From Silene conica (taxonomy: Eukaryota; Streptophyta; Magnoliopsida; Caryophyllales; Caryophyllaceae): a stretch of DNA of 64,000 nucleotides. The translations under genes and the position numbers were made by a program. The notes beneath the pieces were generated by a model. The model made no database searches. It was not told the DNA's origin and worked only from the letters and a program-made list of their open reading frames with translations. Location of the stretch: assembly GCA_029255685.2 (NCBI GenBank), contig CM055314.2, positions 42,490,772 to 42,554,771 on the forward strand, written 5' to 3'. Each line of letters begins with the position of its first letter. Position 1 is the first letter of the stretch. Shown in pieces: positions 55,861 to 64,000 of this stretch.

Positions 55861-58800
55861 TCTCAACTAATATATTATGATACAAGTTGTGATGTGAATG
55901 CTCTTCTTACTTGAATTAGGGCATGAAAGCAAAGATAAGGGAAAGGAAAAACAAGCATGATGGATCAAGGGAACTAAGAGTACCTCCACTCGGGATGATC
56001 AAGGAGCTTTGTTTTTCGCTTATTTTGCTAGTATTTCAAGTGTTGTAAGAACAAGTAAGAACCTATGTTTGATTTCCTTGTTGGACGAGGAAATGGTAAT
56101 CCTTGAACAATGTATTGTATTTTGGATGATGTAGTGACTTGGTTTTCAACCCAAGTCACTATCGGTTTTATAATTATGTTCTTATTTAGTTTAACACTTG
56201 CAAATCACAAACATAGAATAGTATTGATTGTCATACATCAAAGTATGATCATTAAAAATCGAACAAGTATGGGATACTTATTTCGAAAATATTGAGTTTA
56301 GAACTCAATTAAGAGGAAAAGTTATCAACTATCCAAAACTATCTAAGATTTAATCGAATATTTTTCTGTAATAAATCATAAGGGTACACAAACCAACATC
56401 AAAGTCATTGCTTGTGGCCTTAGTGGCTATCTTTGATAATGAAATGAGATTATTATTACAAAGATAGAGTGGGAGAAAATTGAAAAAGCCACAAATAGCA
56501 TATGATTCTGATTAACACAATGGATTTGATCTATTGATGATTAGTAGGATTTATTGTGTTTTGGTTGTGTAAAAGATTTAGAAAGTAGAGTTGTGGATGG
56601 GATCTGCGACTTGAGAAAATCTACGCCTTACGATTTTAAAAGGTAGATTAAGTTATGGATAAGATCTATGATTTGGTAAAAATCTACGCCTTATGATCCC
56701 AACGGCCCCGGCATGGGAGGATACTTTAAGAATAAATTCTTAAAGTTTGTAAGGAAAAAAATTCTATACATGGATAAGATCCATGATAGAGTCCTCGTAC
56801 AGTATAGGATAAGATAAATGTGGGAAACTGAAAGTTCCCACGCACAAAATTATATACGATAAGTAAAGACTCTTATAGAAACTACGGGAGGACACTCGAA
56901 GAAAATTATTCAAAAGCTTTTGCAAAGGCTCAAAAAGGTGTTCTTGGATTTAGATGGTGATCTAAATGTGCTAATGCAAATTCTAAAGACCCATGAAATT
57001 TATATACATGCTAATAAATGAGATTTATTCAGAGAAGCATAAGTTGACATGTGGATATCTGCAGTCTGCAAAGTTAAGGGTAACTTTGTTAAAAGTAGTA
57101 AAGTAATTCATTGAGAATGAATTCAGTAAACTCAATAACCGCTTTTCGAAAGAGTATTTGAAAAGGATGTGACTATTAGCACATATGGTTTAGTCCCAAC
57201 CATTTCAATTCATTAAATGTTAAGGAACATTGAATTGAGTGGGAGCTTTATGATTTACGGTTAAATGTAATGTTCAGTGGAAGTTCTCACACCAGGATTT
57301 GAACCTATTAAGTCATGGGAATGACTTCGGGATTTTCAGAATCAGGCAAGAACAAGAGTTTAGTGGGAGTAAACGTTATCTAAAACAACTCATTGCTCGT
57401 TTGGAATGAAGCATTGATACTTATGAAAAGTATACGAGTTTTTAATTCTAGATGACAGATTGATATAATTTAAAATCTAAATAAACATGGGATGTTTGGT
57501 TTAGATTGTAAAATACGTCTTGTTATTAGTGTTAAGGTTGTTCATAGAGATGAAGATAGTATAACCATGATAGGATCATGGAAATTTATCAAACCTTAAG
57601 TACTATTGTTTACACGTTTAAATTCACTAATGTTTCCCCCATTAGTATAATCGAGTAAAGCTGGATGCACACCGCTTGCAGGATAATTTGTTTAAGCAGG
57701 TGTTAAACCAATGATTAATCCTTGATCAATTGTCAAAGTATTCTCCAATGGAGATGATAGACAAATTCAAGATTTTGGAAGATAACTTGGTCGTATGGTA
57801 AAAAGTTTACAACGACTCAAGTTCCAAGATACCAAGCAAAAATTTATAATAATCTTTGGCTTACATTCATTGACTATGCATCTCAATGACTTGTATTTTA
57901 ACTTCACGGTCATCACAAGATTCTACAAAATGTATAAGTTCACAAATTATGTAAAGGCATTGCTATAGCTGGGAGTTATACAATGAACATAATCTTATTC
58001 ACTGGTCATGAGATGACTTATCTCATTGAGATAAAATAGCATATGTGGATATGATCCGTAGAGTGAACGCTCGACCGGGTAAACCTGGTTTTCTCAAAAT
58101 GAAGATAATTACAATTTTAAGGGATATGAACGATAGACCCTTAAGCTTATTGTAAATTAAATGGTGTTCAAAGGTTGACCACTTAGATGGAGTAATCCAC
58201 TAATCGTTTGAGTTATTTATAACTCACGAAAGGTCAAGTAAAATTCAAATGGGATGGTAAGACAATATTGAACCCCATTAAAGTGAATTAAATTATCATG
58301 ACCTCGCCCCTAGTTGCTTAAGTGAGGTGACATCTCAATGCAACCGGATGTGTGATGCGATTGATGGCGAGTTCAATTGCCATAGAGTCATACGGGATGA
58401 CTAATAGATCACCTAGGCATGGACATGTTAAGATACATTTGCCGGGCTAATGACCGCTGATAGAGCTCTGGCGTACTCTTATTAAAAGACTGCCTGGTCG
58501 TGGCGAGAGCATCTATCGTGTTTCACATGAGTAAGTTCTTGGACTAATGATTGTTCTCTGAGGTGGCATACTTTTCAGATTAACTTTGATTTATGTCCTA
58601 ACACCTTCGTAACTGGGGTTTATAAGGACATATTTTGGGTTATGATGGGCTATGGCCAGCCGGAAGGAATAAGTCGATTAGGAATTGTCCACCCCTTGTC
58701 AGGGTTGAGAAATATCTCTAGGCCACTCGAGGAGAATAATAACTAGAAATGCGTGGCCTCGCTCGGAAGGCATCTATGGTAGATAATTTCGGTCAGTAGT

Positions 58801-58939
58801 TATAACTCCAGATCGAGATAAACCACTGTAGAATAAATCAATTCTCGGCACGACCTGAGAGGACGCCATGCATTGAATGGGAGATAGTAATAGGGCAAGA
58901 GAATTGGTGACACACACTTGTCTCGGACAAGTAGGAGAT
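55861..58939 (+). other. Gene-free 3' region of the gag-only copia element
   Basis: No protease, integrase, reverse transcriptase or RNase H motif was recognised in 3 kb. Short words typical of the copia family's 3' untranslated region appear near its end (58420-58900), and it closes with the polypurine tract GGACAAGTAGGAGATT (58924-58939). Confidence 0.65.
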
Positions 58940-60222
58940 TGTTGGAGGAAGTGTCCTCGACAATAGTGTGTTGACATAATTAAAACTCATTTGAATGAAA
59001 CACAACTGTGAGTGTTACTCTTTTAAAGTCGACTGATCAACATTTACCGATAATTATTGGCTGTCTAGAGTTTGACATTATCGTCATATGATAGTGGTGA
59101 TCAGTTGATCCCTTAAGGTCATATCTTTAGGGAATTCCGTCTCAATGGAATAATTAATTAATATTGTATTGGATACAAATTAATTAATAACTAGAAATTT
59201 TGGAAATAATTTTACATGACGAATATTTTATAATGGGATTATAATAATAAAAGTCAAAGTAATAAAATCGTTTTATTACTCGGTTTTTATTTATTCGTTT
59301 GGGAAACGATTAAATTGAGAATGAACACGGTTGATCATAAAATTACAAAGAGTTTTAATTAAATTATGATATTACAGTTTTTATACAACAATAATTTCGA
59401 ATTATTAGTATAATTATTTAAATGTAATAAATTTGTAAATTATGGATTTTAATAGTTAAATTGCATAATTAACAAATTAGGTCATGTGTTATGGAACATA
59501 TGTAATATGTTACAAATTAACACAATTGACAAAGATAAAATGTGTCCATTTTGAGCCACATTTCAGCCATGTAGTGTGTAGTATGTTATGAGGTTGTGTA
59601 TGTAAGTAGGTAAGGGGATTGTGCGTAAGATACATAAAGAATATGTGTAAGGCATATTTGAGCCTTTGTGTAAGAGTGTAAGAGAGCATGCATAGGCCAT
59701 GAAGGCTTGACATGGCGGGTCATGTGCTCACTCATGTGAGCATTGTTGCTCTATAAATACCACACTATCCACCACCACAATGCTACTAGTTCTTAAGAGA
59801 TTACTGATGCACATACTCATCTATATACTACAACCTTATTCATGCTAGTAACACTAAGAAAATCAGTTTTTCTAAGTAAACATTATTTCCCATACTAATA
59901 ATATTAAGAGGTAATATTATTATTTCAAGTATAGTAATTCTATTTTTCTAGTAACAAAAATAGTCTTAGTTTGAGATCGGGTCCTTGATACATATCTTTT
60001 GGAGACGATTTTTGTTAGATCGTTATAAGGGTATTTCGGTTATTGAAGACTCAAATAATAGGTGATTATTGAGTATAAACCTTCTAAAATCAATGTAAGG
60101 ACAATCACATCTTATGATATCATCATGCATGCATAAGATCTTATTATGTTTTATAACCTAAACTTAAAGAAACAAAACTCACATTTGTTTTGAGTATAAA
60201 ATCAGGAACTTAGTTTCCAACA
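58940..60222 (+). repeat. 3' LTR of the gag-only copia element
   Basis: A 1283-base LTR, TATA box at 59751-59759, followed by the target duplication CATAG. Confidence 0.92.
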
Positions 60223-60272
60223 CATAGCTTACCCACGCCCAAGCCCATCACGCTTCTCAAGGACTTACACTC
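60223..60272 (-). repeat. 5' LTR of L2, short middle part
   Basis: Fifty bases between two insertions; they match 45422-45473 in the 3' LTR. The last five (CACTC) are the target duplication of the solo LTR. Confidence 0.8.
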
Positions 60273-61749
60273 TGAAGAGTCTATTGATATAATATACTCA
60301 AGAAGGGGGGGTTGAATTGAGTATGCCTTCTTTTTAAATCTTCTTCGATGTGTGTATGGTTGTATGATGATCTTCGAGTAAAACAAATAATAAGGAAAGA
60401 CACAATATTTTTGAAGTGGTTCAGCCTCACACTTTGAGACCTACGTCCACTATTCTCGATTAATAAAATTAGTACCAACTCTGGATTACAATTTTATCAA
60501 CCCTACTCGTGCAACTTTGATGTTAGTCGCAACTCTTATCTAGATACCGTTAAATATCTAGCTACGACAAATACCGTTAAATATTTGCCTTACAATGAGT
60601 ACCGCTAAATACTCGTTCTATCTTATGTTAATAAGATAAAGTCTTCAATGTTTCTTGGTGTCACAATCTTGAATGAATAAGATCAATGCTTGAGCACTTG
60701 AATATTGAATCGGATATGACAATGAAAAGCTCGAATATTGAAGTAGATGATCGGCGGTTCTCTCTCTTGATTTGCGTGAATATATATGTGTATTTTGTAT
60801 GTCTTAATGTGTCATAGGTAGTCTATTTATATAGAATATATATCTAGGTAATTTAAACCCTAGATGATTTAGGAATATTACTAAACTAAAATACTAGTCT
60901 TTTAGTAATACTACCTTAAATATAATCTTAATATATTTAGGAAAGATTTAATAATATACTATAAGTATTATATAAGGAATCAATTTCCTAATTCATATTT
61001 AGGAAAGATCTTTATACAATAAACAATTAGTATCCTTATCAAAACAATTTCCTAAACCATGTCAAAGATAATAAAATATATTATCACAATATAATCTTAG
61101 TTTATTTAGGAAGTTAAATAAATAAATAATATTTATTTAAACTAATCCTACACGATTTATGGTAACGTGACATATTACACGTTCCCCAAGATCGTAACAA
61201 ACTATATCTAGATTATATATTTTTGACAATTAAGATTATATAAAAATCCTTAGTTTATTTTAGTAATAAATTATTATCTCATAAGAAAATTATTTATTCC
61301 TATTTTAACTCAAAGATATTTTATATAATCCTATTAAGATTAACAATTCTATATTTAGAATAGAATACCAATTAACCATTAATTGTACACAACTTTATTT
61401 GGAAACGATTGTTTCAACCAAACACATATATTTCGATCATTTCTTCATATTATTGAGTTATAGCTACGAGCTATAACTTGAATCAATCTTGTGCTAAAGC
61501 TATAGTTGATAAGTATAACTTTAGTTCATTATGCGCGCTTGTGATCTTCTATCAATCTTCGACTTAGTCAATTCATCGACTAACATGCTTGAATCTTTTA
61601 TACTTGATTGATTAGATCTTGTTACTAATATTCTGTACACTTAGCACACGTTTATACATACGAGTATATAATTTATAAATAGCTAGACTTGTCATTATCA
61701 AAACATAAACAATATATACTTAATATATATTTGAATATATGGTTCAACA
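60273..61749 (+). mobile_element. Solo LTR (1477 bases), probably copia-type
   Basis: It begins TGAAGAGTCT and ends GGTTCAACA, and a perfect 5-base duplication CACTC flanks it (60268-60272 and 61750-61754). The empty site is visible in the 3' LTR of L2 (TTACACTCCATT near 45466). No internal region, primer site or second LTR is present, so it is a solo LTR left by recombination. A stretch AAGAAGGGGGGGTTGAATTG near its start is a common early-LTR feature of plant elements. The superfamily is a guess, and so is the strand. Confidence 0.8.
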
Positions 61750-62136
61750 CACTCCATTCCCGACTCATACCATAAATTAATTATGAGAATATAATTTTTA
61801 TTAGAACTAATATAAATACATATATAAAAATTAGGATTTAAATATAATTATGATTTAAATAATAAAACAAGTATAAGTGAGAAATAAATATAAAATATGA
61901 AATATATTTAATTATAAATATATTATCAAAATAAAGAAATACGAATGAAATGTCATTTTATGAAATTAAAAAAAAATCGAATATAAAATGATTATAAAAT
62001 ACAAAACAATCGTAGAAATACGATTTATAAAACAATAATATTTTACGTGAAATACTTTATAAACATTCCATTTGAAATACTTGTATAAAACACGGTTTGA
62101 CTGTCGTTGACCAAGGCTAAAATACGGGGTATTACA
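61750..62136 (-). repeat. 5' LTR of L2, first part
   Basis: On the minus strand the LTR starts TGTAATACCCCG at 62136. It matches 45474-45849. CTCAC follows at 62137-62141, the target duplication. Confidence 0.85.
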
Positions 62137-63691
62137 CTCACACCAAACCATGGGCCCTTTCGGTTCTGTCTCGGGAATCCAATGAGAGTAATTGAAGGGT
62201 GGGGTAGACTATATAGTGGCCTAGTTATATTGTACTAACATTCTTACAAGAGAAGTATGAAGTAAGTGATACGTGAATTATGGTTAATGATGTTATTGGA
62301 AGTTTATGATCGATACTGAAATGTGGATCGAACTGAATGATTGAATTAAAATTTCAAGAGTATGGATGTGTATTTGTGGAGCAATGGTAAGAGTGATGTG
62401 ATCATAAGATTGGTGTTTGAAGTGTCCAGGCCATGTGATTATCTGATCATTTAAATGATTATCGTAATCACGTAATATATTGTTGGTATTTGGATATGAG
62501 TGATCAGACTTTTGATCATATGTTATAGTAATCCATGTCTAGTGATATGCGGAATGTGTTGCCCTAAGCCATGAATGTATATAGTTATGTGTTGCATATA
62601 TATATCGTACTTAAAATTTCACTCCTATTATGCGCCTTTAAATTCGATATGAAGTTATTAATCAATCAGGGACATCGTAGTAATTCCTAGTTTACATTTC
62701 CGTACTTGATTAAGTTGTGATTGTAAGATGGTAGAAACTAATTTATTTAGATACACATGTATAACTATCGAGTTATTTAGTTGAGCCTACTTTCAGTTTC
62801 AAAATCGTTACTGTGTTCTAGATGACAATTATTGTTGAAATGAGGAATGAATGTTAATATGGTACAAAGTGATGCCTATGCTTCAAATGATATGTCAAGT
62901 GTTTCGGAAGAAGAATGGTTGAGTTTCGATGTAGCAATGTGAAGTGGTAAAACAAACAAAGATTTTAATAAATTTCCAGAATGTTTGTGCGGGCTGCCAT
63001 TTTAAATGTGTTCCATATATGGGTATGAAAATTTTATGTACGATAACCTTCTGAGTTAGCTTTCCAATGCTTTTGGCTTCATATTAATAGGAGGTATATT
63101 TTGAGAGAAATAAATATTTTAGTCGAACATGGTCAAATTGTTCCTGCACAGTTCGGTTTTGACTCATGTTTTTGAAAGAGAATTCCTTCCAAACGTGGTT
63201 ATTGTTTATGAAAAATTCCAACTCCACTGTTTAAAATATTCTTTCATTTTTTCAAAATGATAAGCCATGTAAAATCTTAAGGAGTCGTTATTTAATTGTG
63301 ATTTTTGCAAGCTGCCCAATTTTTCTGATGAATTGCTGTAAAGTTCCTGTTCAGACTAATTGAGTTGTAAAAATTGTTGTAAATAATTCTCTTGAGATAT
63401 GCATTCGATTCTTTTTCCTATGGTTAGCTAATTCATTATATTTTTTAAAAACTATGATAGCTCGCAAGATAGCTAAGCGGTTATTTAATTATGATTTTTG
63501 TAAGTGGATGCACAATGTTTAATTGGTGAAATTGTGAGTTATGTAAGTTTTATATAAAAATTTAATCAAATGTGAGTTATGTGAGGTGGCCACGTGATAT
63601 CCTGTTATGGCATTAGTAACATGAATGTTAGGCATACAATATGAATATGAATCTTACTATATGATAACGTCACCTTGTTTATTTCGTTAAG
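62137..63691 (+). other. Internal region of L1, continued
   Basis: Continues from 42842 after L2. It matches the reverse complement of the L2 internal region in order, for example ATATTGTACTAACATT near 62228 and CATTAGTAACATGAA near 63611. No gene is seen. Confidence 0.7.
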
Positions 63692-64000
63692 TTTTTTTTC
63701 TTTTTTTTTTTGGTGAAATGTGAGTATGAAAAGATATATCAAAAACTGTCCCATATTTACAATTGGGCGCGAGTTCGAGGCCCCACAACAGCATAAAAGA
63801 CTACAAGAACATCAGCCATTAAAACCAAACCTATCCTAGGATAGCATTCCAATTTGCAGTAGGTATATCCAGAGGTTGTCCTACTTTGGAGGAGACACGC
63901 TTCCTTACACTCTCTTCAATTTTGGCTGCCACACTCTCAGGATGCAGTGCGTGCTTGATTTCTAAGATACCAGATATGATATCTATAAGCAGCCAGCATC
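63692..64000 (-). mobile_element. 3' end of a LINE, cut by the window edge
   Basis: A T-rich run at 63692-63711 is the poly(A) tail of a minus-strand element. The homology to L2 stops exactly there, which marks an insertion. On the minus strand a frame from the window edge to 63831 reads DIISGILEIKHALHPESVAA then KIEESVRKRVSS, similar in style to the extreme C terminus of plant L1-type reverse-transcriptase proteins, followed by a short 3' untranslated region. The rest lies beyond 64000, so the class remains a likely call only. Confidence 0.5.

Larger units (their letters stand above)
51296..60222 (+). mobile_element. Gag-only Ty1/copia-type element
   Basis: LTRs of 1282 and 1283 bases (51296-52577 and 58940-60222) begin TGTTGGAGGAAG and end TTCCAACA. 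A perfect CATAG target duplication flanks them (51291-51295 and 60223-60227). Inside are a methionine-type primer site, a 2.4-kb leader, one gag gene and about 3 kb with no recognised pol. The PPT region (CGGACAAGTAGGAGATT) and gag resemble those of the copia element at 103-8604, so the two families are related. LTR divergence is about 2.5-3.5 percent by eye, roughly 1 million years. Non-autonomous, with about one break in gag. Confidence 0.88.
42843..62136 (-). mobile_element. LARD-like element L2: about 3-kb LTRs, no genes
   Basis: On the minus strand L2 has a 5' LTR (62136 to 48752, with two insertions in it), a 2.9-kb internal region (45850-48751) and a 3' LTR (45849 to 42843). LTR length without insertions is about 3.0 kb. 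A perfect target duplication CTCAC flanks it (42838-42842 and 62137-62141). The internal region has a methionine-type primer site and a chromovirus-like end (CTTCGGGACGAAGTTC), but I recognise no gag or pol. That is the layout of LARD elements, which depend on a partner for all proteins. LTR divergence is about 2-3 percent by eye. It is inserted head to head into its own relative L1. Confidence 0.85.

Noticed and set aside
60273-61749. A MITE or other DNA transposon
   Set aside because: It has TG..CA ends, a 5-base duplication and about 1.5 kb length without terminal inverted repeats of useful length, all of which fit a solo LTR better.

Overview
This window is nuclear DNA of a flowering plant with a large, repeat-rich genome. 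The evidence is a nest of plant-type LTR retrotransposons (Ty1/copia, Athila-like, Tat-like and Tekay/chromovirus-derived non-autonomous elements), a CACTA-like fragment and a LINE 3' end. I found no host gene, rRNA, tRNA or organellar sequence. The species cannot be named from the sequence. Almost every base can be assigned to one transposable element or another.

Layout, outermost first. A plus-strand large-LTR element without visible genes (LARD-like, 'element L1') supplies 41591-42842 and 62137-63691. Its relative in the opposite orientation ('L2', 42843-62136, target duplication CTCAC) is inserted 140 bases inside it. L2 in turn carries a gag-only copia element (51296-60222, target duplication CATAG) and a solo LTR (60273-61749, target duplication CACTC). 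A LINE tail begins at 63692. To the left, a gag-type terminal-repeat element ('C', visible as 25085-41590) ends inside the L1 LTR. C carries a Tat-like element (26234-35398), a CACTA-like fragment (37138 to about 39918) and, at 25084, the 5' end of a minus-strand Athila-like element (10419-14132 plus 23103-25084). The Athila-like element carries a complete plus-strand TR-GAG-like element ('B', 14133-23102) in its gag gene. It also carries a minus-strand relative ('A', visible as 1-102 plus 8605-10418). A carries a very young, nearly whole Ty1/copia element (103-8604, target duplication GTTCT). The nest is therefore at least five levels deep: L1 > C > Athila-like > A > copia. LTR divergences by eye (about 0.4 percent for the innermost copia, 2-3 percent for B, L2 and the gag-only copia, 4-5 percent for the Tat-like element) fit that order. 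All elements are treated here as fossils.

The most unusual signal is in the LTRs of the TR-GAG-like family (A, B, C). Each LTR carries a tandem array of about 50-base units. A conserved core is flanked by two arms that differ from unit to unit but stay complementary to each other, including G-T wobble and compensatory changes. The core itself differs between copies A/B and C while pairing of the arms is kept. This looks like an array of stem-loops with covarying stems, bracketed by a duplicated box and preceded by a ladder of GC-rich hairpins about 88 bases apart. Separately, the copia leader and the Athila-like element carry short palindromes (GGTCGGTCGACC; CTCGATCGAG) repeated at helical-turn spacings. 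Three unrelated families have thus independently arrived at phased palindromes in their LTRs or leaders.
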